Positions 24,890-33,431 of a stretch of DNA of 64,000 nucleotides are shown one piece after another. The notes beneath the pieces are model-generated. The model saw nothing but the letters and a program-made list of their open reading frames with translations. It made no database searches and was not told the DNA's origin. Both the position numbers and the translations under genes were made by a program. The stretch is from Diaphorobacter limosus (GTDB lineage: Bacteria > Pseudomonadota > Gammaproteobacteria > Burkholderiales > Burkholderiaceae_C), in NCBI RefSeq assembly GCF_033100095.1, contig NZ_CP136921.1:1582501-1646500 (forward strand). The letters are read 5' to 3'. Position 1 is the stretch's first letter. Each line of letters opens with the position of its first letter.

Positions 24890-24958
24890 TCAAAATCACT
24901 AGAAAAATAGCGCCCTAGCGCATATGCAACAAGCGCCAATAGCTATTAAAACAAAAGC
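24890..24958. repeat. Dispersed AT-rich repeat, DUF486 / livF junction
   Basis: One of the fuller copies: AAAATAGCGCC at one end, AAGCGCCAATAGCTATTAAAA at the other, with partial inverted symmetry. Intergenic. Confidence 0.7.
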
Positions 24959-24975
24959 ACCACCAGGGCGGTGCC
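24951..24975 (-). terminator. Possible terminator of the liv operon
   Basis: On the minus strand a short 5-bp stem (GCACC/GGTGC) is followed by TTTTGTTTT, 22 bp past the livF stop. Weak stem, partly inside the repeat. Confidence 0.4.
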
Positions 24976-24996
24976 TTGGACTTCGCGGGCGCTGCC

Positions 24997-25728
24997 TCAC
25001 TCGCCCAGATAAGCCGCGCGCACACGCGGATCCGACAGCAGATCCTGCCCCGCGCCGGTCATGGTGATCAGGCCGGACTCCATCACGTAGCCGCGATCGG
25101 CAATGGCCAGCGCCCGGCTGGCGTTCTGCTCGACCAGCACGATGGTCACGCCCAGGGCGTACACGTCGCGCACCACCTCGAAGATCTTGTCCACCATGAT
25201 GGGTGACAGCCCCATGGAGGGCTCGTCCAGCAGCAGCACCTTGGGCTGGCTCATCAGCGCGCGGCCCATGGCCAGCATCTGCTGCTCGCCACCGCTCATG
25301 GTGCCGGCCAGCTGGTCCTTGCGTTCGCGCAGGCGCGGGAAGATGTTGAACATCTTCTCCACATCGGCGTCGATGCCGGCCTTGTCATTGCGTGTATAGG
25401 CGCCCATGAGCAGGTTTTCGGTGATGGTCATACGCGCGAACACGCCGCGGCCCTCGGGCACCATCACCAGGCCATCACGCACCAGATCCCAGGCGCCACG
25501 GCCCTTGATGCTTCGGCCCAGGTATTCGATGTCGCCATCGTTCATGCCCAGGCCGCCGGTGATGGCCTTCATGCTGGTGGTCTTACCGGCGCCGTTGGAG
25601 CCGATCAGCGTGACCAGCTCGCCCTCGCGCACCTCCATGTCCACGCCCTTGACGGCCTGGATGCCGCCATAGGCCACCTTCAGGCCCGTGACCTTGAGCA
25701 GTACTTGCTTGTTGTTGGTATCGGCCAT
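24997..25728 (-). CDS. livF: Branched-chain amino acid ABC transporter ATP-binding protein LivF
   Basis: A 243-residue ABC ATPase with Walker A GSNGAGKTTS, signature SGGEQQML, Walker B LLLDEPSMGL and the usual LivF ending DPRVRAAYLGE. Last of livH-livM-livG-livF; its start lies directly after the livG stop. Confidence 0.94.
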   Translation of the reverse strand: MADTNNKQVLLKVTGLKVAYGGIQAVKGVDMEVREGELVTLIGSNGAGKTTSMKAITGGLGMNDGDIEYLGRSIKGRGAWDLVRDGLVMVPEGRGVFARMTITENLLMGAYTRNDKAGIDADVEKMFNIFPRLRERKDQLAGTMSGGEQQMLAMGRALMSQPKVLLLDEPSMGLSPIMVDKIFEVVRDVYALGVTIVLVEQNASRALAIADRGYVMESGLITMTGAGQDLLSDPRVRAAYLGE

Positions 25729-25729
25729 A

Positions 25730-26512
25730 TCAATGCCCCCCCGTTCCCAGGTAGGCCTCAATCACTTTCTCGTTCTTCTGCACCTCGGCAGGCGTGCCTT
25801 CGGCGATCTGCTTGCCATAGTCGAGCACCGTGACGCGGTCGCACAGGCCCATGATGAGCTTGACGTCGTGTTCGATGATGAGAATGGTGCGGTTGTCCTG
25901 GCGGATGCGCTCGATGAGTTCGCGCAACTGCACCTTCTCGGTCGCGTTCATGCCGGCCGCGGGCTCGTCCAGCGCGATCAGCTGCGGATCGGTGGCCAGG
26001 GCGCGCGCGATCTCCAGACGGCGCTGGTCGCCGTAGGACAGCGTGCGTGCCTTGAAGTCGGCGTACTTGCCCACGCCCACATAGTCCAGCAGCTCCTGCG
26101 CACGCTTGGCAATCGCGGCCTCTTCCTGCTTGAAGCCCTGGGTGCGGAACACGGCACCAAACAGGCCCGAGTGGGTGCGGATATGCCGCCCCACCATCAC
26201 GTTCTCCAGCGCCGTCATTTCGGCAAACAGGCGGATGTTCTGGAAGGTGCGCGCAATGCCGGCCTGGGCCACCTTGTGCACCGCCGTGGGTTCATAGGGC
26301 CGGCCCGCGAGCTCGAAGGTACCCGCGTCGGGCGTGTACAGGCCGGTGATGACGTTGAAGAACGTCGTCTTGCCGGCGCCATTGGGGCCGATCAGGCCAT
26401 AGACCTGACCGCGCTGTATGGTGATGCCCACGCCCGACAGCGCCTGCAGGCCGCCAAAGCGTTTGGAAATGCCCGCGACCTTGAGAACCACGTCTTTCGA
26501 TGTATCTGTCAT
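25730..26512 (-). CDS. livG: Branched-chain amino acid ABC transporter ATP-binding protein LivG
   Basis: A 260-residue ABC ATPase: Walker A GPNGAGKTTFFN, a degenerate signature at LSYGDQRRLEIA (YGDQ rather than SGGQ, normal for LivG), Walker B IALDEPAAGMN, switch His in IIEHDVKLIM. Third gene of the liv operon. Confidence 0.94.
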   Translation of the reverse strand: MTDTSKDVVLKVAGISKRFGGLQALSGVGITIQRGQVYGLIGPNGAGKTTFFNVITGLYTPDAGTFELAGRPYEPTAVHKVAQAGIARTFQNIRLFAEMTALENVMVGRHIRTHSGLFGAVFRTQGFKQEEAAIAKRAQELLDYVGVGKYADFKARTLSYGDQRRLEIARALATDPQLIALDEPAAGMNATEKVQLRELIERIRQDNRTILIIEHDVKLIMGLCDRVTVLDYGKQIAEGTPAEVQKNEKVIEAYLGTGGH

Positions 26513-26533
26513 TTTCTTGCTCTATGCGTGGTG

Positions 26534-27610
26534 TCAGGACTTGCTCGCCAGGCTCTTGCCATGCTCGGGCGAAGGCCACAGGCCACGCGGGCGCAGCAGC
26601 ATGATGATGATCATCGCCAGGGCAATCAGCAGCTGGCGCAGGATGGACGCGTCCAGGCGCCCGTCGGTCATGGCCTGCAGGGGGCCGGCCACATAGCGCA
26701 GTACCTCGGGCAGGGCGGACAGCAGCACGGCGCCCAGGATCACCCCCGGGATATGGCCCAGGCCGCCCAGCACCACCATGGCGACGATCATCACCGACTC
26801 CATCAGGCTGAATGACTCGGGCGAGACAAAGCCCTGAAAGGCCGCGAACATGGCGCCCGAGACGCCGCCGAATGAGGCCCCCATGCCGAAGGCCAGCAGC
26901 TTCATGTTGCGCGTGTTGATGCCCATGGCCTTGGCGGCGATCTCATCTTCGCGGATGGCCATCCAGGCGCGGCCTATGCGCGAGTCCTGCAGGCGATAGC
27001 AGATGACGATGGTGATCAACACCAGGGCCAGGAACAGGTAGTAGTACATCGTCACCGAGTTGATGTCGAAGCCGAACAGCTCCTGCCGCTTTGCCAGATC
27101 CAGGCCGAAGATCTTCACCGAGTCGATCTGCCCCAGGCCCTTGGGACCATTGGTGAGGTTGACCGGGTGATCCAGGTTGTTCAGGAAGATGCGGATGATT
27201 TCACCGAAGCCCAGCGTCACGATGGCCAGGTAGTCGCCGCGCAGCTTGAGCACCGGTATGCCCAGCAGCACCCCCGTGCAGGCCGCCAGCACCAGGGCCA
27301 GCGGAATCACCACCCACAGAGACAGGTGCATGCCATCTGGGAAATGCGCGGCAAACCAGGCAAAGTTCTCCGTCAGGTGCGGCGAGGCCAGCAGGCCGAA
27401 CATGTAGGCGCCCACGGCGTAGAAGGCCACGTAGCCCAGATCCAGCAGGCCGGCATAGCCGACCACGATGTTCAGGCCCAGGGCCAGCATCACATACAGC
27501 AGTGCCAGATCGGCAATGCGCACCCAGGCGTTGCCAAAGTACTGCAACACCAGCGGCAGCACCAGCAGCGCGATACCACCCAGAATCCATTGGAGCTTGT
27601 TGTTTTTCAT
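26534..27610 (-). CDS. livM: Branched-chain amino acid ABC transporter permease LivM
   Basis: A 358-residue permease with 8-10 hydrophobic segments. The family coupling region is seen in GFGEIIRIFLNN and the conserved GRAWMAIREDEIAAKAMG. It starts 14 bp after the livH stop. Confidence 0.93.
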   Translation of the reverse strand: MKNNKLQWILGGIALLVLPLVLQYFGNAWVRIADLALLYVMLALGLNIVVGYAGLLDLGYVAFYAVGAYMFGLLASPHLTENFAWFAAHFPDGMHLSLWVVIPLALVLAACTGVLLGIPVLKLRGDYLAIVTLGFGEIIRIFLNNLDHPVNLTNGPKGLGQIDSVKIFGLDLAKRQELFGFDINSVTMYYYLFLALVLITIVICYRLQDSRIGRAWMAIREDEIAAKAMGINTRNMKLLAFGMGASFGGVSGAMFAAFQGFVSPESFSLMESVMIVAMVVLGGLGHIPGVILGAVLLSALPEVLRYVAGPLQAMTDGRLDASILRQLLIALAMIIIMLLRPRGLWPSPEHGKSLASKS

Positions 27611-27624
27611 GTTGTGGCTCCTCG

Positions 27625-28554
27625 TTAGGCGCGGTCGGCCACACGCTCACCCAGCAGGCCCGAGGGGCGCAGTGTCAGGATGACGATGAGGACGATGAAG
27701 GCAAAGATGTCGGTGTAGTGGCTGCCCAGCACGCCACCGGTCAGGGTGCCGATGTAGCCCGAGCCAATGGCCTCGATCAGGCCCAGCAACACACCGCCCA
27801 CCACGGCACCGGTCAGGTTGCCAATGCCGCCAAACACCGCCGCCGTGAAGGCCTTGAGCCCCGGCAGGAAACCCATGGTGTGCTGGGCCGTGCCGTAGTT
27901 GGCCGCCCACATGATGCCGGCGATCGCCGCCAGCACCGCGCCGATGATGAAGGTGGCCGAGATCACCATGTCGGGCTTGACGCCCATGAGTGCCGCCACA
28001 CGCGGGTTCTCGGCAGTGGCGCGCATGGCGCGGCCCAGGCGGGTGTAGCTCACCAGATACACCATGGCCGCCAGGGCGATCACCGTGACCGCCAGGATCA
28101 GCACCTGGGTGGTGGTGATCACGGCGCCGCCCACCTCGAACGGCGCGGCCGGCAACAAGGTGGGATAGGGCTTGTAATTGGGCTTCCAGATGATCATGGC
28201 CAGCGTCTGCAGCAGGATGGACATGCCGATGGCTGTGATCAGCGGTGCCAGGCGCGGGCTGTTGCGCAAGCGCTTGTAGGCGACCTTCTCGATCGTGTAG
28301 TTCAACGCCGCCGCCACTACGCAGGCGATCACCGTCGCCAGCAGCAGCACGAGCCAGCCCGGCGCGCCAGGCATGGCGTCCTGCATCAAGCCGATGCAGC
28401 TCCAGCTGGTCAGCGCCCCGATCATGAGCACCTCCCCATGGGCGAAATTGATGAGCTGGATGATGCCGTACACCATGGTATAGCCCAAGGCTATCAAGGC
28501 GTACATGCTGCCGAGAACCAGACCATTGATGATCTGTTGCAGCAAGATGTCCAT
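27625..28554 (-). CDS. livH: Branched-chain amino acid ABC transporter permease LivH
   Basis: A 309-residue permease starting MDILLQQIINGLVLGSMYAL, the usual LivH start, with INFAHGE and the coupling motif RAMRATAENPRVAALMG. First gene of livHMGF. No binding-protein gene is in the operon; the nearest is livK at 12.3 kb. UrtB is a possible alternative, but no urease genes are seen. Confidence 0.93.
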   Translation of the reverse strand: MDILLQQIINGLVLGSMYALIALGYTMVYGIIQLINFAHGEVLMIGALTSWSCIGLMQDAMPGAPGWLVLLLATVIACVVAAALNYTIEKVAYKRLRNSPRLAPLITAIGMSILLQTLAMIIWKPNYKPYPTLLPAAPFEVGGAVITTTQVLILAVTVIALAAMVYLVSYTRLGRAMRATAENPRVAALMGVKPDMVISATFIIGAVLAAIAGIMWAANYGTAQHTMGFLPGLKAFTAAVFGGIGNLTGAVVGGVLLGLIEAIGSGYIGTLTGGVLGSHYTDIFAFIVLIVILTLRPSGLLGERVADRA

Positions 28555-28636
28555 AAGAAAAAGTCCTTTGTATTGACGTTCCCAGCAGCAGGCACCCATG
28601 CACGGTGCAGCCTTGTGGGCCCGTCTGCCATTTACC

Positions 28637-28669
28637 AAAAAACCCGCGAGCCAAAGGTCTGCGCGGGTT
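28637..28669 (-). terminator. Rho-independent terminator of rarA
   Basis: On the minus strand an 8-bp perfect stem AACCCGCG/CGCGGGTT is followed by six T (overlapping the stem end), 82 bp past the rarA stop. It separates rarA from livH. Confidence 0.8.
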
Positions 28670-28750
28670 GGAAGCGGAATTTTGTCACGGCTTTGGCGCC
28701 GCCGGCGGGCAGCCTGGGGCGGTGTTTTCCCTGGCTTTCGGTGCAGGCGT

Positions 28751-30058
28751 TTACTTCTGCGCCGGCAATTTTGCAGCGCTGTTGCGTGCGCGCAACTCGT
28801 CAAGCTTCTGGGCTATCTTGATCTCCAAACCGCGCGGCACGGGGGCGTAAAAGCCCGTCGGCTCCATGCCATCTGGCAGATAGCTTTCGCCGGCGGCAAA
28901 GCCGCCCTCCTCGTCATGTGCGTAGCGATAGCCCTTGCCATAGTCCAGCTGCTTCATCAGCTGCGTGGGCGCATTGCGCAGGTGCATGGGCACGGGGCGG
29001 GTGCCGTCCTGCTTCACAAAGGCGCGCGCCTTGTTGTAGGCCATGTAGCCGGCGTTGCTCTTGGGCGCCACCGCCAGATAGAGCACGGCCTGGGCCAGGG
29101 CCAGCTCACCCTCCGGCGAGCCCAGGCGCTCATAGGTCTGCGCGGCCTCGTTGGCGATCTGCATGGCACGCGGGTCGGCCAGGCCGACATCCTCCCAGGC
29201 CATCCGCACGATGCGCCGGGCCATGTAGCGCGGGTCGGCGCCGCCATCGAGCATGCGCACCAGCCAGTACAGGGCGGCGTCAGGATCGGAGCCGCGCACT
29301 GACTTGTGCAGCGCACTGATGGTGTCGTAGAACTGCTCGCCACCCTTGTCATAGCGGCGCATGCGCTCACCAAGCACGCGCACGACCCAGTCATCCTCGA
29401 TCAGCGCCAGGCCCGCTTGGCTGGCCGTGATGGCCAGCGTTTCCAGCGTATTGAGCAGGCGCCGCGCATCGCCGTCGGCATAGGCGATGAGCCGCTCGGT
29501 TGCTTCATTTTCAATAGCTGGTAGCGCTTGCAGCTCCTGGGCTTTGATGATAATTTGCTTCAAGTCTTCGCTGCCCAAAGGCTGCAGCACATAGACCACG
29601 GCGCGCGACAACAGCGCCGAGTTGACCTCGAACGAGGGGTTCTCCGTCGTCGCCCCCACGAAGGTGAACAGCCCACTTTCCACATGCGGCAAGAAAGCAT
29701 CCTGCTGGCTCTTGTTGAAACGGTGCACCTCGTCCACAAAGACGATGGTGCGCTGCCCCATCAAGCCGTCGCGTGCGCTTTCGGCCAGCTGCACCGCATC
29801 GCGTATGTCCTTGACCCCGCCCAGCACGGCGCTGATGCTGATGAACTGGGCGTCGAACGCCTGCGCCATCAGGCGCGCAATGGTGGTCTTGCCCACACCC
29901 GGTGGCCCCCACAGGATGCAGCTGTGCGGCCGCCCCGACTCGAACGCCAGGCGCAGCGGCATGCCCGGGCCCAGCACATGCTGCTGGCCAACGACCTCAC
30001 CGAGGGTGCGCGGGCGCAGGCGTTCGGCCAGGGGTTGATGGGCAGCAGCAGCGTTCAT
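28751..30058 (-). CDS. rarA: Replication-associated recombination protein A (RarA/MgsA)
   Basis: A 435-residue AAA+ clamp-loader-like ATPase acting at stalled forks. Walker [13 protein letters not shown], Walker [11 protein letters not shown], sensor 1 [10 protein letters not shown], then the C-terminal tetramerisation domain with [16 protein letters not shown] copy of the dispersed repeat (29503-29557) is translated within the linker after sensor 1. Confidence 0.95.
   Translation of the reverse strand: MNAAAAHQPLAERLRPRTLGEVVGQQHVLGPGMPLRLAFESGRPHSCILWGPPGVGKTTIARLMAQAFDAQFISISAVLGGVKDIRDAVQLAESARDGLMGQRTIVFVDEVHRFNKSQQDAFLPHVESGLFTFVGATTENPSFEVNSALLSRAVVYVLQPLGSEDLKQIIIKAQELQALPAIENEATERLIAYADGDARRLLNTLETLAITASQAGLALIEDDWVVRVLGERMRRYDKGGEQFYDTISALHKSVRGSDPDAALYWLVRMLDGGADPRYMARRIVRMAWEDVGLADPRAMQIANEAAQTYERLGSPEGELALAQAVLYLAVAPKSNAGYMAYNKARAFVKQDGTRPVPMHLRNAPTQLMKQLDYGKGYRYAHDEEGGFAAGESYLPDGMEPTGFYAPVPRGLEIKIAQKLDELRARNSAAKLPAQK
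29503..29557 (-). repeat. Dispersed AT-rich repeat, copy inside rarA
   Basis: Core AATAGCTGGTAGCGCTTGCAG with an AT-rich flank, read in frame within rarA. Confidence 0.6.
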
Positions 30059-30138
30059 GACAGGCAGGGGCAGGCAATCCGGCGATGGTAGCGGGCAAAG
30101 CCACCGGAGATCGACAATGGCCGGTCACGCAAGCTGCC

Positions 30139-30753
30139 ATGCCCCGCCACGAATCACTCCACGCCCTGTTGCACCGCGTGCGCGCCTGCACGATCTGTGC
30201 GGACTACCTGCCCCTTGGCCCCCGGCCAGTGCTTCAGGCCGGCAGCGGTGCGCGCATACTGATTGCAGGCCAGGCGCCGGGGCGCAAGGTGCATGCCTCG
30301 GGCATCCCGTTTGACGACGCCAGCGGCCAGCGGCTGCGCGACTGGCTGGGCCTGACGCCCGAACAGTTCTACGATCCATCGCAGGTGGCCATCCTGCCCA
30401 TGGGTTTTTGTTATCCCGGCAAGGGGATCTCGGGCGATGCGCCTCCCCGCCCGGAATGTGCTCCGGCGTGGCGCGCACAGTTGCTGGCGCATTTACCGCG
30501 TCTGGCCTTCACCGTGGTGCTGGGTCAGTACGCGCTCGCCTGGCATATGCCCGAAGAGCGCTCGGGCGTGACCCAGGCGGTACAAAACTGGCAGCGCCAC
30601 TGGCCCGCGGCCGTCGTCCTGCCCCATCCCAGCCCGCGCAACAACGGCTGGCTCAAGCGCAACCCATGGTTCGAGACGCAGTTGCTGCCCGAGGTGCGGG
30701 CACGCGTGATTGCCGTGCTTGCGACCAAAGGCAGGCACGATCGCACCACTTGA
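30139..30753 (+). CDS. Uracil-DNA glycosylase family protein
   Basis: A 204-residue protein of the UDG superfamily. It has the first motif as GQAPGRKVHASGIPF and the second as LPHPSPRNNGW. Cysteines in RACTICADY suggest a partial metal or Fe-S site, though the four-Cys pattern of family 4 enzymes is not complete. Substrate range unknown. Its stop codon abuts the FNR-type box of the next cluster. Confidence 0.82.
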   Translation: MPRHESLHALLHRVRACTICADYLPLGPRPVLQAGSGARILIAGQAPGRKVHASGIPFDDASGQRLRDWLGLTPEQFYDPSQVAILPMGFCYPGKGISGDAPPRPECAPAWRAQLLAHLPRLAFTVVLGQYALAWHMPEERSGVTQAVQNWQRHWPAAVVLPHPSPRNNGWLKRNPWFETQLLPEVRARVIAVLATKGRHDRTT

Positions 30754-30767
30754 TTGATATAGGTCAA
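30754..30767 (+). promoter_or_regulatory. FNR/DNR-type box ahead of the NO-reductase-like cluster
   Basis: TTGATATAGGTCAA matches the FNR/DNR palindrome (TTGAY-N4-RTCAA) in every defined position. It lies 230 bp before the first gene of the cluster. CRP/FNR-family proteins binding such sites respond to oxygen loss or NO. Confidence 0.65.
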
Positions 30768-30774
30768 CCTGCAA

Positions 30775-30788
30775 TTGATCTCAGGCAA
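30775..30788 (+). promoter_or_regulatory. Weaker second FNR-like half-matched box
   Basis: TTGATCTCAGGCAA has a perfect left half and a partial right half. Its centre is exactly 21 bp from the first box, two helical turns, so both would face the same side. Confidence 0.35.
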
Positions 30789-30997
30789 GTCGGCATGCTG
30801 CACCATCGGACTGCGGCGTGCACATGCAAAGACCTTGGGCATGGGCTTTCAGCGGCCATGGATTGACCGCCGCCAACACCAAAACCAAGTGTTTTCCCTG
30901 AATTCGTCCGTTTACCAAACCTTGACATAGTTCATGGGTCAACCCAGCATAACAGTCAAGAATCCAGGGTGCTGAAAAGCCTTTTAAGGAGAAGACC

Positions 30998-31153
30998 ATG
31001 AGCCACCATGACGATGAGAACGAGAGCGTTCCGCTCATACAGCAGCTGCTAGACAGCCCATTTCTACTGCTGTTTCTGGGCGTGATGATCCCAATGGTTG
31101 TATACAACCTATGGGGAGTTTTAGACATCCTGACCATTCCATTGGCCAAATAA
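30998..31153 (+). CDS. 51-residue single-TM peptide, putative oxidase/NOR small subunit
   Basis: A small gene with a good AAGGAG ribosome site. The acidic, His-containing N-terminus (MSHHDDENESV) precedes one membrane helix at about residues 20-44. It sits 14 bp before a CuA subunit II gene, and B-type heme-copper oxidases have a single-helix subunit (IIa) of similar size, so I infer an accessory subunit. I recognise no specific family. Confidence 0.7.
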   Translation: MSHHDDENESVPLIQQLLDSPFLLLFLGVMIPMVVYNLWGVLDILTIPLAK

Positions 31154-31167
31154 GAGGAGCCGACCCC

Positions 31168-31707
31168 ATGAGCGCAATACTCCCTCCCTCAGAGCGGTTG
31201 TGGTGGAAACACCCTCTCGACCGTGTCGAGGGCCTCTGGATCCTCATTTCCTTTGTCTGGTGCATGGTCATGTTCTTCATGATGGTGGGCTGGCACATCT
31301 ACGGAAAACAGAACCTGTCCACCGAAACCTACAAAACCACGCCTGAGAAATTTGCCGCGCAAGCGCAAGCAGCCGTGGACAAATGGACGGTGCGCACTGA
31401 GCTGGAGCAAAAAATCCCCGTGGTGGCTCCACCCGAGGGTGCAGACGTGTACATGATCGCGCGCCTGTGGAATTTCTGGCCGATCCTCGAGCTGGAGAAG
31501 GGCAAGACCTACAAGCTGCATCTGAGCTCGATGGACTACAACCACGGCTTTTCTCTGCAACCCACCAACATCAACATCCAGGTCGTGCCCGGCTATGAGC
31601 ACGTGATCAAGGTCACGCCCAACGAGTCCGGCACTTTTTCCGTTGTCTGCAACGAGTTTTGCGGCATTGGCCACCACGAGATGGTGGGTCGCATCTACGT
31701 GAAGTAA
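31168..31707 (+). CDS. Heme-copper oxidase/NO reductase subunit II with CuA site (NorS-like)
   Basis: A 179-residue protein with one N-terminal membrane helix (about 22-43) and a periplasmic cupredoxin domain. The CuA ligands are all present: H126 (YNHGF), C161, E163, C165, H169 and M172 (CNEFCGIGHHEM). It should accept electrons from a periplasmic cytochrome c. The single helix and short length match B-family (ba3-type) subunit II and NorS of the proposed sNOR enzymes. The ATG at 31168 has AGAGGAG upstream. Second gene of the nine-gene cluster. Confidence 0.88.
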   Translation: MSAILPPSERLWWKHPLDRVEGLWILISFVWCMVMFFMMVGWHIYGKQNLSTETYKTTPEKFAAQAQAAVDKWTVRTELEQKIPVVAPPEGADVYMIARLWNFWPILELEKGKTYKLHLSSMDYNHGFSLQPTNINIQVVPGYEHVIKVTPNESGTFSVVCNEFCGIGHHEMVGRIYVK

Positions 31708-31720
31708 GCGGAGACACCCC

Positions 31721-33415
31721 ATGACTACCACTTACCGTACCTGCCCGCGCACGGGCCTGCAATTCGAGGCCCAGGCCGAGAAACTCATGATTGCCAACGC
31801 CTTTATGGCCGTGGTCGCCCTGCTCGTGGGCGGCCTGCTGGCCATTGGCGTGGTGCTGACCCGCTGGCCCGCCGTGCACTGGCTGCCGGCCGACACCTTC
31901 TACATGGTGCTCACGGCCCACGGCATCGACATGCTGATCTTCTGGATCATCTTCTTTGAAGTCGCAGTCCTGTACTTCGCCTCATCGACGCTGTTGCGCT
32001 GTCGCATTGCCACGCCAAAAATAGCTTGGCTGGGCTTTGCGCTGATGCTCATCGGCGCCGTGTGGAACAACATCGTGGTGTTCCAGGGCGAGTCCAGCGT
32101 GATGATGACCTCCTATGTGCCCATGATGGCGCACTGGTCGTTCTACCTGAGCCTGATCCTGTTCGCCGTGGGCGCCCTGGTTGCCTGCTTTGTGTTCTTC
32201 GGTACGCTGGTCGTTGCCAAGCGCGACAAGACCTACGAAGGCTCAGTCCCACTGGTTACCTTCGGCGCCACGACCGCAGCCATCATCGCGGTATTCACCA
32301 TTCTGTCGGGCGCTGGCGTCCTGGTGCCGACCTTCTTCGTGTCCATCGGACTGCTGGAGAGTGTTGACCCGCTGATGTACCGCGTTGTCTGGTGGGCCTT
32401 CGGCCACTCGTCGCAGCAGATCAACGTGGCGGCCCATATCTCCATCTGGTACGCCGTGGCGGCCATCGCCTTCGGTGCCAAACCCATGTCCGAGCGCGTC
32501 AGCCGTGGCGCCTTCCTGCTGTACATCCTGTTCCTGCAACTGGCCAGTGCCCACCACATCCTCGCCGATCCCGGCGTCAGCACCGAGTGGAAGGTGGTCA
32601 ACACCAGCTACTTCATGTACTTTGCCGTGCTGGGTTCCATGATCCACGCCCTGTCGATCCCGGGCGCCATGGAAGTGGCGCAACGCGCACGCGGCTACAA
32701 CAAGGGTTTGTTCGAGTGGCTGCGCAAGGCACCCTGGAGCAACCCCACGTTCTCCGGCGTTTTCATCGCACTCGTGGGCTTCGGCTTCCTGGGCGGCACT
32801 ACCGGCGTGATGATGGGTACCGAACAGCTGAACCTGCTGATCCACAACACCATCTACGTGCCCGGTCACTTCCACGCCACCGTGGTGGTGGGTACCACGC
32901 TGACCTTCATGGCGCTGACCTACTTCCTGATCCCCTCGCTGTTCCGCCGCGAGATGATCGCCCCGGGTCTGGCACGTCTGCAGCCCTATTTGTTCGGCTT
33001 CTCGATGTACTTCTTCTGCCTGGTCATGATGGGCGCGGGTACGCTGGGTGTGTCACGCCGTCACTGGGACATGGCCTTCAGCGGCAACGCCCTGGCCTAT
33101 GAATGGCCAGGAGCGGCCTACCTGATGATGGGCCTGGTCGGTATCAGTGGCGTCGCAGCCATTGCCGGTGGTGTTATCTACGTGTACGTGACCGTGGGTT
33201 CGCTGCTGTGGGGCAAGAAGCTCGACGCTGGCGTGACCAGCCCGAAGTTCACCCCGGTTGCACGTGCTGCCCCGACTGCCGCCGCGCAGACCTACGGCTC
33301 GGCTGGCTTCGTGGCCCCTGGCACCTTTGTGCTGGCCATGTTCTTCCTCGTGACCTTTGTGCTGTACTACTTCGTGAACTGGAAGTACCTCGGCCAGCTG
33401 TGGGGTCTGAGCTGA
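31721..33415 (+). CDS. Heme-copper oxidase superfamily subunit I, sNOR-like (NorY-like)
   Basis: A 564-residue polytopic protein with about 12-14 helices. Heme and copper ligands are H67 (low-spin heme), H229, H278-H279 (CuB) and H383/H385 (VPGHFHATV). HHILADPG matches the B-family (ba3) pattern HHxxADPG. The tyrosine normally four residues after the helix VI His (HPxVY), cross-linked to that His in oxygen reductases, is Gln233 (HSSQQ). That loss, the CuA partner and the downstream senC match the proposed sNOR of ammonia oxidisers. I therefore favour NO reductase over oxygen reductase; biochemical proof is lacking. Confidence 0.85.
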   Translation: MTTTYRTCPRTGLQFEAQAEKLMIANAFMAVVALLVGGLLAIGVVLTRWPAVHWLPADTFYMVLTAHGIDMLIFWIIFFEVAVLYFASSTLLRCRIATPKIAWLGFALMLIGAVWNNIVVFQGESSVMMTSYVPMMAHWSFYLSLILFAVGALVACFVFFGTLVVAKRDKTYEGSVPLVTFGATTAAIIAVFTILSGAGVLVPTFFVSIGLLESVDPLMYRVVWWAFGHSSQQINVAAHISIWYAVAAIAFGAKPMSERVSRGAFLLYILFLQLASAHHILADPGVSTEWKVVNTSYFMYFAVLGSMIHALSIPGAMEVAQRARGYNKGLFEWLRKAPWSNPTFSGVFIALVGFGFLGGTTGVMMGTEQLNLLIHNTIYVPGHFHATVVVGTTLTFMALTYFLIPSLFRREMIAPGLARLQPYLFGFSMYFFCLVMMGAGTLGVSRRHWDMAFSGNALAYEWPGAAYLMMGLVGISGVAAIAGGVIYVYVTVGSLLWGKKLDAGVTSPKFTPVARAAPTAAAQTYGSAGFVAPGTFVLAMFFLVTFVLYYFVNWKYLGQLWGLS

Positions 33416-33431
33416 TCCGGAGCCCTGCGTC

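Noticed and set aside
27625..28554. Urea transporter (urtB) instead of livH
   Set aside because: No urease or urtA genes nearby, and the sequence reads as a standard LivH.
31168..33415. Reading the pair as an ordinary cytochrome c oxidase (aa3 or ba3)
   Set aside because: The helix VI tyrosine is missing (HSSQQ), so a standard oxygen-reducing site is not complete.
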